Part shown: positions 17,580 through 27,532 of the stretch, one piece after another
How the letters are laid out: each line of letters opens with the position of its first letter
Position numbering within the stretch: position 1 is the first letter of the stretch
Assembly (NCBI GenBank): GCA_947630105.1
Contig: CANRGD010000006.1
Coordinates: forward strand, 1 to 36,471
Reading direction: 5' to 3'
Length of the DNA: 36,471 nucleotides
From: an uncultured Bacilli bacterium
Lineage (GTDB): Bacteria; Bacillota_I; Bacilli_A; RF39; UBA660
The notes under the pieces: generated by a model
Told to the model about the DNA's origin: nothing
Database searches by the model: none
Seen by the model: the letters and a program-made list of their open reading frames with translations, nothing else
Made by a program: the position numbers and the translations under genes

Positions 17580-20534
17580 TTAAATAAGTTCTTTAGAATC
17601 TTCTAATTTAACACTAACTAATTTAGAAACACCTGATTCTTGCATTGTTATTCCATATAAAGAATTTGCATATTCCATAGTCTTCTTTTTATGAGTTATA
17701 ATTAAAAACTGTGTTATATCTTTATAATTAGCTAAATATTCCCCAAATCGTGAAACATTAGCTTCATCTAGTGCTGCTTCTACCTCATCAAATAAACAAA
17801 ATGGAACAGGACGAACATTCAAAATAGCAAATAATAAAGAAATAGCAGTTAACGTTTTTTCTCCTCCTGAAAGAAGAGAAATAGTCGTTAGTTTTTTACC
17901 TGGAGGCGATACTTCTATTTCAATACCTGTTGTTAAAAGATCTGTAGGATCTGTTAATTTCAAATCAGCATCTCCTCCACCAAAAAGGCTTCTAAATACT
18001 TGTTTAAACTCTTTTTGAATAGCAGTAAATGTATTTTTAAATTCTTCTATCATTACTCCATCCATTTCATTCATTATTTCTAAAAGAGTATCCTCTGCTT
18101 TTAATAAATCTTCTTTTTGATTAGTTAAGAAAATATAGCGAGTATTTACCCGTTCATACTCATCAATAGCCGCTAAATTTACCATACCAATTTTTTTAAT
18201 ATTATTTTTTAAAGTATTAACTTTTAACCGTGCCTCTTCTGGTTCAATATCTAATTTATAATCACTTCTAGCTTTTTCAAAAGAAAGTTCATAATCATTT
18301 GCTAACATCATAAGCATATTATCCAATTTAACATCTGCTCTATTTATTTTTACTTCTAATTCCCGTGAAGTTTTTTCCAAATTATGCAAAGTATTGTTTC
18401 TATATTTTTCTTCTACCTTATTCTTCTCTATTTTATCCTTTAACAAACTTATATCTTTATTAAGAGCTTTTAATTTAAGTTGAATTTGTTCTTTAACTGC
18501 ACATTTTTCATGATATAACTTAATAAGTTCCTGTTCTTTTTCACTTATTGTATTATTATTTATAAGCTCTAATGATTCAACTTCTTTATTAAGATTAGTT
18601 AAATTTTCATTAAGTGAAAGTAATTCCCCATTTTTTTCTTTGTACTCTTCATTTAAATGAACATTTTCTTTAGATAAAGTAAATACTTGTTCTTCTGTAG
18701 TAGTTATTTCTTTTGCTAATGTATCTATTTCAGAAGTTATTTCTTGAGCTTCTTCTTGTAATATCTTTTCTGTTTCCAGCTGCTGCTTTAATTCTTGTTT
18801 AGTCATAATAATACTTTTAGAATTATAACTTGAGCCTCCTTGAAGAGATCCTCCTACATTAACAACATCTCCATCTAATGTAACAATTTTATATCGAGCC
18901 TTAATAAGATGAGATAATTTTGTAGCAGCATCAATATTAGTAGTAACAATTATAGTTCCAAATTGATTTTTAATAATATTTTGATATTTTTTATTATAAG
19001 ATACTAACTCACTTAAAACTCCTATAAAATCTTTATTATTTTTTAACATATTTAAACTATCATAATCAATTTCCCGAGCTTTAATAATTGATAATGGAAA
19101 AAAAGTAGCTCGTCCCAAATGATTATCTTTCAAATAATTAATAGCCAATTTAGCAGCTTCTTCATCCGTAGTAATTATAAAATTCTTATTACTAGCAAGA
19201 ACAACATTTAATGCCTTAACATATTTTTCTTCAGTTTGTAATATATTCCCAATAGTGTTATGAATCCCCATTAAATTAGAATTTGTTAATACTTTTTTTA
19301 CACTAGTTGGGGCATCTCCATTTTGTTCAATTTCTACTTTTAATAAAGAAATCTTATGATTTAGAGAAATTAAATCTTGACTATGTTTAGAAAAATCAGA
19401 ATTTAATAAATTTCTTTTTGCCTTTAAAGTAGTTAATTTATCATTTACCTCTGTTATTCTTTTAGTAGTATTTTCTCTAGCTAAAGAAATAAGTTGCATC
19501 TCTTCTTCTAAAACATTAATACTTCTTTCTATTTGAGCTTTCTTTTCCAATAAAAGTCTCATTTTTTCTTTTCTTTGAGCTTCCTTAGTATTTGTTTTAC
19601 TTCTTTCTATTAATAAATTTTTCTCCCCATTAATTTTTTCAACTTCTGCTGAAACTATAACTAATTCATTATTTAAATTAGCTTGTTCATTTTCTAGTTT
19701 TTCTAAAGAAATATTATCATTAATACTATTAGCATCTGTCTTACTAGTCTCACTTGAAATAGCCAATATTTCTCTTTCAATTTTTTCCTTTTTTTGTTTA
19801 TTTTGTTCTAATTTAGAATTAATATTATCAATATCATAAGCTAATAAAGCTACTTCATATTTATCTAAACCTTTTTTATTTTCAAGATATATTTTAGCTT
19901 GTTCACTTTGTTTTTTTAAAGGTTCTATTTGTAATTCTAACTCTGCTATTATATCATTTATTCTCTCTAAATTAGAATGTGTTTTATCAAGTTTATGTAG
20001 AGCTTCTTCTTTTCTTTTTTTATATTTTAAAATAGAGGCAGCTTCTTCAAAAATAGCTCTTCTATCATTTGCTGAATTACTAATAATTTTTTCTACTTCT
20101 CCTTGAGAAATAATATTAAAAGACTCTTTTGCCATACCCGTATCAATTAAAAGATTAGTAATATCCTTTAATCTACATTTCTCATTATTTAAATAATATT
20201 CATTTTCACCACTCCGATAAACTCTTCTTTTAATAGATATTTCTGTATAGGGAATATTTATATAATAATCCGAATTATCAAATATTAATTCTACAGTAGC
20301 AACATTAAGGGCTTTTCTACTTTTACTTCCCGAAAAAATTACATCACTCATGGAGCCTCCTCCACGAAGTGATTTTATTGATTGTTCACCTAAAACCCAT
20401 CTAACAGCATCCACAATATTACTTTTACCAGATCCATTTGGTCCTACAATACATGTTGTCTTTCCATCTAATTTAATATCTATTTTATCTGCGAATGATT
20501 TAAACCCACTAGTTATAATCTCTTTTAAGTACAT
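17580..20534 (-). CDS. smc: Chromosome segregation SMC protein, short form (984 aa)
   Basis: GPNGSGKSNIVDAVRWVLGEQ, hinge GDVVNVGGSLQGGS, LLSGGEKTLTAISLLFAIL. Confidence 0.96.
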   Translation of the reverse strand: MYLKEIITSGFKSFADKIDIKLDGKTTCIVGPNGSGKSNIVDAVRWVLGEQSIKSLRGGGSMSDVIFSGSKSRKALNVATVELIFDNSDYYINIPYTEISIKRRVYRSGENEYYLNNEKCRLKDITNLLIDTGMAKESFNIISQGEVEKIISNSANDRRAIFEEAASILKYKKRKEEALHKLDKTHSNLERINDIIAELELQIEPLKKQSEQAKIYLENKKGLDKYEVALLAYDIDNINSKLEQNKQKKEKIEREILAISSETSKTDANSINDNISLEKLENEQANLNNELVIVSAEVEKINGEKNLLIERSKTNTKEAQRKEKMRLLLEKKAQIERSINVLEEEMQLISLARENTTKRITEVNDKLTTLKAKRNLLNSDFSKHSQDLISLNHKISLLKVEIEQNGDAPTSVKKVLTNSNLMGIHNTIGNILQTEEKYVKALNVVLASNKNFIITTDEEAAKLAINYLKDNHLGRATFFPLSIIKAREIDYDSLNMLKNNKDFIGVLSELVSYNKKYQNIIKNQFGTIIVTTNIDAATKLSHLIKARYKIVTLDGDVVNVGGSLQGGSSYNSKSIIMTKQELKQQLETEKILQEEAQEITSEIDTLAKEITTTEEQVFTLSKENVHLNEEYKEKNGELLSLNENLTNLNKEVESLELINNNTISEKEQELIKLYHEKCAVKEQIQLKLKALNKDISLLKDKIEKNKVEEKYRNNTLHNLEKTSRELEVKINRADVKLDNMLMMLANDYELSFEKARSDYKLDIEPEEARLKVNTLKNNIKKIGMVNLAAIDEYERVNTRYIFLTNQKEDLLKAEDTLLEIMNEMDGVMIEEFKNTFTAIQKEFKQVFRSLFGGGDADLKLTDPTDLLTTGIEIEVSPPGKKLTTISLLSGGEKTLTAISLLFAILNVRPVPFCLFDEVEAALDEANVSRFGEYLANYKDITQFLIITHKKKTMEYANSLYGITMQESGVSKLVSVKLEDSKELI

Positions 20535-20593
20535 ACTTTCACCCTAATATAGAGTATACTATAATTTATAAATTTAGACAAATTAAAAATAGG

Positions 20594-21454
20594 TTATTTT
20601 TCCAGACTTTCACTCAATAGCTCATCCAACGTAACTAACGAATAGCCCCTCGTTTTAATATAATCTATAACTAATGCTAATTCAGAAGAATTAGGATTTA
20701 CTGGAAAAGATATAATAGCCGAATTAGTTAATTTTTCTTTTATTTCTGAATAAAGTGATTTTTCTATTTTAATAGTAGGAATAATAGTATGCATTTTTAA
20801 ACTTGAACATAACTCAATTATTTCTTTATTATCATAATCAGCATAACAATATTTAACTTCTTTTTTAGTAATAGATTCTAAATAATTTTTAGCACTTTCA
20901 AAATAAGTTGGATTATAAAGCTTATTATAAGCTAATAGTTCTAATTCATAATTAGTATATTTTAATACCAAAGCTAAATTTTTTTCCAGTAATACTCCAT
21001 CTATAAAAAAGGTAGCTTTAACATTTTTATTTTCTAAAACAGATAAAATATCGAAATTAAAAAAATCTTTAGTTAGTTTAAAAAGTAAAGCCACACTCTT
21101 ACTTTCTTTATTACCACTAACTATATATTTATCATAATAATCATTAACTGAAATCACTGGATATGTTTCTTTAAAAGTAGTAAGTATTTCATTATAAGAA
21201 CCATATTGTTTCATTTTAGTATAACTTTTTTTATAATCAATTGCTTTGCCATTTTGTCCCGGAATTATTTTATTTCCTATAATTTTAGCATTTTTAGGTA
21301 ATATTTCATATTTATTATTAGTTGCTTTTATTTGTTTCATTATAGGATCAATATTTTGAATTATTTCTATAGATTTATTTGTATAATAAAAACTAAATAT
21401 TAATAATGTAATAGCTAGTAAAGCTTGTTTAAAATTTTTTTTTATTATTTTCAC
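20594..21454 (-). CDS. Degenerate NodB/polysaccharide deacetylase-like protein (YlxY position)
   Basis: NVKATFFIDG core and C-terminal GYSLVTLDELL; adjacent to pnp as ylxY is in Bacillus. Confidence 0.65.
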   Translation of the reverse strand: MKIIKKNFKQALLAITLLIFSFYYTNKSIEIIQNIDPIMKQIKATNNKYEILPKNAKIIGNKIIPGQNGKAIDYKKSYTKMKQYGSYNEILTTFKETYPVISVNDYYDKYIVSGNKESKSVALLFKLTKDFFNFDILSVLENKNVKATFFIDGVLLEKNLALVLKYTNYELELLAYNKLYNPTYFESAKNYLESITKKEVKYCYADYDNKEIIELCSSLKMHTIIPTIKIEKSLYSEIKEKLTNSAIISFPVNPNSSELALVIDYIKTRGYSLVTLDELLSESLEK

Positions 21455-21484
21455 GTATAATCACCTAAAAAATTATATGAAAAA

Positions 21485-21505
21485 AAAGTTCACTCCATGA
21501 ACTTT
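21485..21505 (-). terminator. Intrinsic terminator after pnp
   Basis: AAAGTTCA TGGAG TGAACTTT then T-run on the minus strand. Confidence 0.85.
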
Positions 21506-23675
21506 ATTTTTCTTTAGTATCTGAGGTTGTTTTTTTTCCTTTAGGAAGAGCTTCTCTTCTTGAAAAGTTTTGTCGTCCTTTTTTATCAGGTCCTAGGGCT
21601 TTAATAATTATTTCATCTCCTACTTTAACAACATCTTCAACTTTTTTTACTCTTTCATGCGCAAGTTCTGAAATATGAACTAACCCTTCACAGCCTGGCC
21701 ATAATTCAACAAAGCAACCAAAACTCTCTATTTTTACTACTTTCCCTTCATAAATTTTACCTATTTCAATTTCTTTAGTAATATCTTCAATCATCTTTCG
21801 TGTTTTTTCAATTATCTCTTTATCAGTATGATAAATAATAACTCTACCATCATCTTCTAAATCTACTTTAACAGCATTAATATTAGTTACTTCTGTAACA
21901 TTAGAGGCTTCACAAATAATTTTAGTAATTGTCTCTCCTCCACGTCCAATAACATCTTTAATTTTACTTGGATTAATAGTAAAAGTAACCATTTTTGGAG
22001 CATATTTAGAAACTTCTTTACGAGGCTCTTTTATTTGTTTTTCAATAACTTTTAAAATTTCTAATCGAGCTTTTTTAGCTTGTTCTAAGGCTTCTTTTAA
22101 TATATTTTCGGTAATTCCTTTAATTTTTATATCCATCTGTAAAGCTGTTATTCCATCTTTAGTACCTGCAACTTTAAAATCCATATCTCCTAAATGATCT
22201 TCCATACCTTGTATATCTGTTAAAATAGTATATTCATCCCCTGCTGTAATTAATCCCATTGCAATCCCAGCAACAGGTGCTTTAATTGGAACACCCGCAG
22301 CCATTAAAGACATACATCCAGCACAAATACTTGCTTGTGAAGAAGATCCATTTGACTCTAAAATTTCTGAAACTACTCTAATTGTATATGGAAATTCCTC
22401 TTCACTTGGAATTACTTGGGCAAGGGCTTTTTCTCCTAAAGCCCCATGTCCTATTTCTCTTCTACCAGGAGCTCCATATCTACCCGTTTCTCCAACTGAA
22501 AATTGAGGAAAATTATAATGTAACATAAAACGCTTTTGATCTTCCATACTTAAGCCATCTAAAATTTGATGTTCTCCCAACGCACCTAAAGTTGTTACTG
22601 AAAGAGCTTGTGTTTCCCCACGGGTAAATAAAGCTGACCCATGTGTACGTGGTAATAAATCAATATCTGTAGATAATTTTCTAATTTCATCCATTTTTCT
22701 ACCATCAGCGCGTAATCTTTCTTTTACAACTATATTTCTAAATAATTCATATTCTATATCTGAGAGAACCATATTTACTTTTACTAATAATTCTTTTAAT
22801 TCTTGTTCTTTTAGCCTATCTTCATTTTCTTTCGTATATAAATCTATTACCTCTTCTTTTATTGTATCTATAGCATTATATTTTTTTAATTTATCTTTAA
22901 TACGAAGAGCTTTATCCATCTTTTTACTAACAAGTTTTTTAATTCTTTCAATCATCTCTTCATCAGGAGTTAATGTTTCATATTCCATTTTTTCTTCCCC
23001 AATTTCTTTGATGATTTTTTCTTGGAATTTAATTAATTCTTTAACTGCTTTATGTCCATACATTAAAGCTTCTAACATTATGTTTTCCTTAACTTCTTTA
23101 GCACTAGATTCAACCATATTAATAGCTTCTTTAGTTCCAGCAACTGTTAAATCTAATTCAGAAACTTCTAATTCTTCTGGTGTTGGATTAATTATAAATT
23201 TACCCTTTACCCGTCCTACTTTTACTCCAGCAATTGGTCCATTAAAAGGAATCTTAGAAATACAAGTAGCTAAAGATGATGCAAACATAGCTGTTAATTC
23301 TGGAGAACAATCTTGATCTACTGATAAAACTGTCGAAATAATTTGAACTTCATTTTTAAATCCTTCAGGAAACAAAGGTCTCATAGGTCTATCTATCATT
23401 CTAGCTGCCAAAGTTGCTGCCTCACTTGGACGCCCTTCTCTTTTTATAAATCCTCCTGGTATTTTTCCAACAGAATATAACTTTTCTTGATAATTAACTG
23501 TTAGTGGAAAGAAATCAGATAATAAATTAACATTCTTAGAAACAACTGCCGCCGTTAAAACAACTGTATCATTATATCTAACTAAAACTGCCCCATCCGC
23601 TTGTTTAGCAAGTTCCCCATGTTCTACAACGATTTTTCTACCATGAAAATTTAATTCAAATGTTTTCTTTTTCAT
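21504..23675 (-). CDS. pnp: Polyribonucleotide nucleotidyltransferase
   Basis: Full-length PNPase with KH (IGRGGETI) and S1 domains. Confidence 0.98.
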   Translation of the reverse strand: MKKKTFELNFHGRKIVVEHGELAKQADGAVLVRYNDTVVLTAAVVSKNVNLLSDFFPLTVNYQEKLYSVGKIPGGFIKREGRPSEAATLAARMIDRPMRPLFPEGFKNEVQIISTVLSVDQDCSPELTAMFASSLATCISKIPFNGPIAGVKVGRVKGKFIINPTPEELEVSELDLTVAGTKEAINMVESSAKEVKENIMLEALMYGHKAVKELIKFQEKIIKEIGEEKMEYETLTPDEEMIERIKKLVSKKMDKALRIKDKLKKYNAIDTIKEEVIDLYTKENEDRLKEQELKELLVKVNMVLSDIEYELFRNIVVKERLRADGRKMDEIRKLSTDIDLLPRTHGSALFTRGETQALSVTTLGALGEHQILDGLSMEDQKRFMLHYNFPQFSVGETGRYGAPGRREIGHGALGEKALAQVIPSEEEFPYTIRVVSEILESNGSSSQASICAGCMSLMAAGVPIKAPVAGIAMGLITAGDEYTILTDIQGMEDHLGDMDFKVAGTKDGITALQMDIKIKGITENILKEALEQAKKARLEILKVIEKQIKEPRKEVSKYAPKMVTFTINPSKIKDVIGRGGETITKIICEASNVTEVTNINAVKVDLEDDGRVIIYHTDKEIIEKTRKMIEDITKEIEIGKIYEGKVVKIESFGCFVELWPGCEGLVHISELAHERVKKVEDVVKVGDEIIIKALGPDKKGRQNFSRREALPKGKKTTSDTKEK

Positions 23676-23711
23676 ATTTTACCTCTCCTTAATTACATAA
23701 ATTATAAAAAA

Positions 23712-23734
23712 TAGACACTAAAAATAAGTGTCTA
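23712..23734 (-). terminator. Intrinsic terminator after rpsO
   Basis: TAGACACT..AGTGTCTA followed by TTTTTT on the minus strand. Confidence 0.85.
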
Positions 23735-24001
23735 CTTTCTTAAACCTAATTTTTTAATTACTTCACGATATTTTTGAATATCCTTTTTTGCTAAATATTG
23801 TAACATATTCTTACGTTGTCCTACTTTTTTTAACAACCCTCTACGAGAATGATAATCATGAGTATGTACTTTTAAATGTTCTGTTAATTCATTAATTTCT
23901 TCTGTTAAAATTGCAATTTGTACTTCTGCAGAACCAGTATCATGCTCATTTTTAGCAAATTCTTTTATAATCTTACTTTTTACTTCTTTTGTTAAAGCCA
24001 T
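23732..24001 (-). CDS. rpsO: 30S ribosomal protein S15
   Basis: [50 protein letters not shown]; start MALTKE with GAAAGGAAG SD. Confidence 0.98.
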   Translation of the reverse strand: MALTKEVKSKIIKEFAKNEHDTGSAEVQIAILTEEINELTEHLKVHTHDYHSRRGLLKKVGQRKNMLQYLAKKDIQKYREVIKKLGLRK

Positions 24002-24029
24002 TATTAACACTTCCTTTCTATATAATTCG

Positions 24030-24074
24030 CCACTACTAAGTATAAAGTCGGAATATCTTTAAACTGAGTACCGG
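24030..24074 (-). ncRNA. Structured rpsO leader hairpin (candidate S15 autoregulatory element)
   Basis: Minus strand CCG-G-TACT-C-AGT-T-TAAAG-ATATTCCGA-CTTTA-T-ACT-T-AGTA-G-TGG: helix with regularly spaced 1x1 mismatches between promoter and SD. Confidence 0.6.
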
Positions 24075-24086
24075 TAAGCAATATGT

Positions 24087-24115
24087 ATTATACTATCTTT
24101 TTTTATTTTATGCAA
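24087..24115 (-). promoter_or_regulatory. rpsO SigA promoter
   Basis: TTGCAT - 17 nt - TATAAT on the minus strand. Confidence 0.85.
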
Positions 24116-24141
24116 GCACTTTTTATCCGCAAAATTAGTAT

Positions 24142-24170
24142 TTGAAATATTAACTCATTTATGCTAGAAT
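24142..24170 (+). promoter_or_regulatory. SigA promoter for the Clp-like/CPBP unit
   Basis: TTGAAA - 17 nt - TAGAAT. Confidence 0.75.
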
Positions 24171-24194
24171 ATTAGTTACTTTTAATGAAAAGAG

Positions 24195-25628
24195 ATGAAA
24201 AGTATGCTAACATTTTCTAATGATAACATAAAAAATTGGCTTAAAGATTCCGTAAACATGTATTTAAAATTTAAAAAAGACAATTCTGAAGAAGCAGCTA
24301 TTGTATATTCATTATTACTAAGCTCTAAAAATAAAAATTCTTTTTTAGATGCCTTATATGATTTAACTGATATAAACTTTCCCAAAATAGATATCAATGA
24401 AGAAAAATCTAATTCCAATAACAAATTTAAATATTATAAAAAAATAAGTACTCACCTAGAAAAATTAGAAAAGAATTTTTTAAAAGAATTTTTACATATT
24501 GATAATGGCCATTTAAATTTAGGATATCTTGAAATAGTAGCTCTTCTAATGATTTATTATCCCGAACCAACAAAAAAATTATTTCAATTAGATGATAAAA
24601 AATATCATCAACTAATTGAAGTTTTAAAACAAAAAATATTAACTGAATTTAAAAATAATCAACTTGAAAATATAAAAAAAGTTAAAAAAAATAAAAATGA
24701 TGTAGGTGAATTAGCTGAATATGGGGCTTATAATTTAATTGCCCAAGATTTTTCTAATAATCCTTTAGTTGGAAACGAACAAGCATTAAGAAAAGTAATA
24801 AAAGTTTTATTAGGTGGTAACTCTTTAATTATCTTGGGAGAAGCTGGGGTAGGAAAAACTACTTTAGTTAATGGCATAGCATATAATATAAAAATGGGAA
24901 ATATTCACGATGCTTTAAAAGATAAAAGAATAATTATGTTACCTGTCATGGGTCTTACTGCTGATACCCAATATATAGGTACCTTAGAACAACATATAAA
25001 TGACATCATCTCTTATGCCAGAAAAAATAAAGATGTAATTTATTTTATAGATGAAATACATATGATTATGGGAGCTGGTCAATCAAAAGAAGATAATATA
25101 GATATCTCAAATTTATTAAAGCCCTTTATTTCCGATAAAACATTACAAATAATTGGAGCTACAACTTTGGATGAATTTGATAAAACTATTAATTGTGATC
25201 CCACAATTAGAAGAAGATTTAGAACAGTAACTTTAGCTGAACCTACTGATGAAGAGGTTATAAATATTGCCAACCAATATATTTCTATAAAATCCAATGA
25301 TTTTCAAATTGATTGGACATTCAATAATGATTTTTTAAAAATCTTAGTATACTTAACAAGTTCCAAAAATCGCAAATATTATGAAACAATAAATAATCCA
25401 AATATAACTCTAAATATCATTGATGGTATATTTGAAAGTGCTTTATATCATGAAAGAGATTATATTAATAAACAAGATGTAATTGAAGCTATTCAAGATA
25501 ATGAAATTTTATCATCAACAAAAAAAGAAGAATTAATAACTAAATTATCTTCCAATAAATTCTATTTAGAACAACAAGAAATACCTAATAGTAAAATTTT
25601 AACACTTTCTCCAAAAAATAGCTTATAA
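24195..25628 (+). CDS. ClpA/ClpC D1-like single-AAA+ protein lacking D2
   Basis: GEAGVGKTTLVNGIA, VIYFIDEIHMIMGAG, IGATTLDEFDKTINCDPTIRRRFRTVTLAEPT; ends before any second P-loop. Confidence 0.85.
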   Translation: MKSMLTFSNDNIKNWLKDSVNMYLKFKKDNSEEAAIVYSLLLSSKNKNSFLDALYDLTDINFPKIDINEEKSNSNNKFKYYKKISTHLEKLEKNFLKEFLHIDNGHLNLGYLEIVALLMIYYPEPTKKLFQLDDKKYHQLIEVLKQKILTEFKNNQLENIKKVKKNKNDVGELAEYGAYNLIAQDFSNNPLVGNEQALRKVIKVLLGGNSLIILGEAGVGKTTLVNGIAYNIKMGNIHDALKDKRIIMLPVMGLTADTQYIGTLEQHINDIISYARKNKDVIYFIDEIHMIMGAGQSKEDNIDISNLLKPFISDKTLQIIGATTLDEFDKTINCDPTIRRRFRTVTLAEPTDEEVINIANQYISIKSNDFQIDWTFNNDFLKILVYLTSSKNRKYYETINNPNITLNIIDGIFESALYHERDYINKQDVIEAIQDNEILSSTKKEELITKLSSNKFYLEQQEIPNSKILTLSPKNSL

Positions 25629-25667
25629 TTTTTAAGAAATGTGATATATTTATTATGGTGATGATAA

Positions 25668-26354
25668 ATGAATAAAAATAAAAATTTAATTAAAAATATT
25701 GCTAAATTATTTATTATAATGTATATATTTTTTAATAGTTATTTATTTCAATGTATTCCTATTTATTTATTTAATATAGATATAAATAATATAAGTGGTT
25801 CCATGCAAGTTATTCTAAATTCTTTTTCCAATATTGTATTGGTTTTAATATTATTTATTATCTATAGAAAAGATTTAAAAAAAGATTGGCTTACTTTTAA
25901 ATCTAAACTAGTAGATAATTTAAATACTGGATTTACTTATTGGTTTTGTGGTCTTTTTATAATGCTGATTTCTAATTTAATAATTAATTTTGTATTTAAA
26001 GCAGGAGCTGCTGGTAATGAAGAAACTGTCCAAAGTATGATTAAATATTTACCTTGGTTAATGTTTATAAACGCTGGTTTTATTGCCCCATTTAATGAAG
26101 AAATTATTTTTAGAAAAACTTTTAAAGATATATTTAAAAATAAATGGGCTTTTGTTTTTATCTCCTCTTTAATCTTTGGGGGAGCACATGTCATTGGAAA
26201 TGTAAGTAATTTTTTAGACATACTATATATAATTCCATATGGAGCCTTAGGTGGAGCCTTTGCATTAGCTTATTATAAATCAGATTCTATATTTACTTCC
26301 ATGACTGTCCATATGTTTCATAATTCTGTACTTGTCTTATTGTCTATTTTATAA
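25668..26354 (+). CDS. CPBP-family intramembrane glutamic protease
   Basis: NEEIIFRK (EExxxR), FGGAHVIG (FxxxH), HMFHNS. Confidence 0.9.
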   Translation: MNKNKNLIKNIAKLFIIMYIFFNSYLFQCIPIYLFNIDINNISGSMQVILNSFSNIVLVLILFIIYRKDLKKDWLTFKSKLVDNLNTGFTYWFCGLFIMLISNLIINFVFKAGAAGNEETVQSMIKYLPWLMFINAGFIAPFNEEIIFRKTFKDIFKNKWAFVFISSLIFGGAHVIGNVSNFLDILYIIPYGALGGAFALAYYKSDSIFTSMTVHMFHNSVLVLLSIL

Positions 26355-26356
26355 AA

Positions 26357-26390
26357 AAAATACCAAATCTTATGCTTTGGTATTTTTTTA
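26357..26390. terminator. Intrinsic terminator
   Basis: AATACCAAA tcttatgc TTTGGTATTTTTTT. Confidence 0.9.
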
Positions 26391-26422
26391 GGAATAAATT
26401 TTTTCTAAAAATTCTTTAACAC

Positions 26423-27001
26423 TTATTTATATCCTCTTTTTATTCTTTTATCTATAAAAGCTATTCCTAAACAAATTATACTTTGAATTAAAATTGTTAA
26501 AATATAACCCACCCAAAAATTATCTAGAACAATTATATTCAAATATATTAAAGTGTAAAACATATAAAAAACTATTAATGAAAACAAATAATTAGCAACT
26601 GTCAACATATAATATTCTTTTGTATTATTTAACAAAAAGGAATAAATTGTTAAATTTACAAACTGACTAATTATATATCCACAAAATTCTCCACTAATAT
26701 TAGTTAAAATTAATTCTCTTCCTAAAGAAACTGTTATTAACGTAATAAATAAAACTACTGATAATCCCGATATAGCTATAGCTACAACAGATTTTTTATA
26801 CCCATATTTTTTTGTTATAAAATTTGTTATTAAATATAAAAATGGAAGTAAAAATATGGAATATGTTAGTGCCACTTTCCCAATATTAAATGTATATGTT
26901 TTTAAAGACTCAGTTAAAATTGCTGCTGTTGCTAAAATCATTATATACATCCAACTATCATCATAATATTCTTTTTCTGTAACTAATTTATTTTTCTTCA
27001 T
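26423..27001 (-). CDS. VUT/YhhQ-family (queuosine precursor transporter-like) membrane protein
   Basis: Multi-TM with LTESLKTYTFNIGKVALTYSIFLLPFLYLITNFITKKYGYKKS and GEFCGYIISQFVN. Confidence 0.75.
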   Translation of the reverse strand: MKKNKLVTEKEYYDDSWMYIMILATAAILTESLKTYTFNIGKVALTYSIFLLPFLYLITNFITKKYGYKKSVVAIAISGLSVVLFITLITVSLGRELILTNISGEFCGYIISQFVNLTIYSFLLNNTKEYYMLTVANYLFSLIVFYMFYTLIYLNIIVLDNFWVGYILTILIQSIICLGIAFIDKRIKRGYK

Positions 27002-27070
27002 AAAAAATCCCTTTCTATCTTACTTTCTATTTTAGCATAAAATCTAATATTAAAAAAGCATTTTCTTTTA

Positions 27071-27421
27071 CTAATTATTATGTATTTTTTCAATAATTGT
27101 TTCAATATGATCTCCATAGTCTATTGAAGTATCATAAATAAATTTTAATTCTGGTGTATGCCGTATTTCTACTCTCTCTGCCAGTTTCATTCTAATAAAC
27201 GATGCTGCTTTTTCAAGCGCTTCTTGAGTTTTTTTCTCATCTGTCTCATTTAAAATACGATAATATACTTTGGAAAAACTTAAGTCATTAGTAGTATCAA
27301 CGTCAGTAATTACAACAAATTTAATAGCTTGATCTTTAATTTCAGTCATTATTATTTTACTTATTTCTTCTTGATATAAGTGATTTATTCTTTCAATTTT
27401 TATATTTGCCAATTGCATCAT
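27071..27421 (-). CDS. rbfA: Ribosome-binding factor A
   Basis: KIERINHLYQEEISKIIMTEIKD...LSFSKVYYRIL...IRMKLAERVEIRHTPELKFIYDTSIDYGDHI. Confidence 0.95.
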   Translation of the reverse strand: MMQLANIKIERINHLYQEEISKIIMTEIKDQAIKFVVITDVDTTNDLSFSKVYYRILNETDEKKTQEALEKAASFIRMKLAERVEIRHTPELKFIYDTSIDYGDHIETIIEKIHNN

Positions 27422-27532
27422 CTCTTTTCTAAATATTAAATACATTATACCATGTATATCATTAAACATAAAGTTTTAAATTTTTCTATTATTTTTCAAT
27501 ACTTTTTAGTATAATATCTTTGAGGGGATTCT

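Noticed and set aside
23008-23316. 102-aa plus-strand ORF inside pnp
   Set aside because: Antisense to well-conserved PNPase sequence
25937-26221. 94-aa minus-strand ORF inside the CPBP gene
   Set aside because: Antisense to a motif-complete CDS
27002-27070. PreQ1 riboswitch upstream of the VUT (queuosine precursor-type) transporter
   Set aside because: The short upstream region shows a promoter-like element and purine-rich SD, but I could not find a preQ1 pseudoknot pattern
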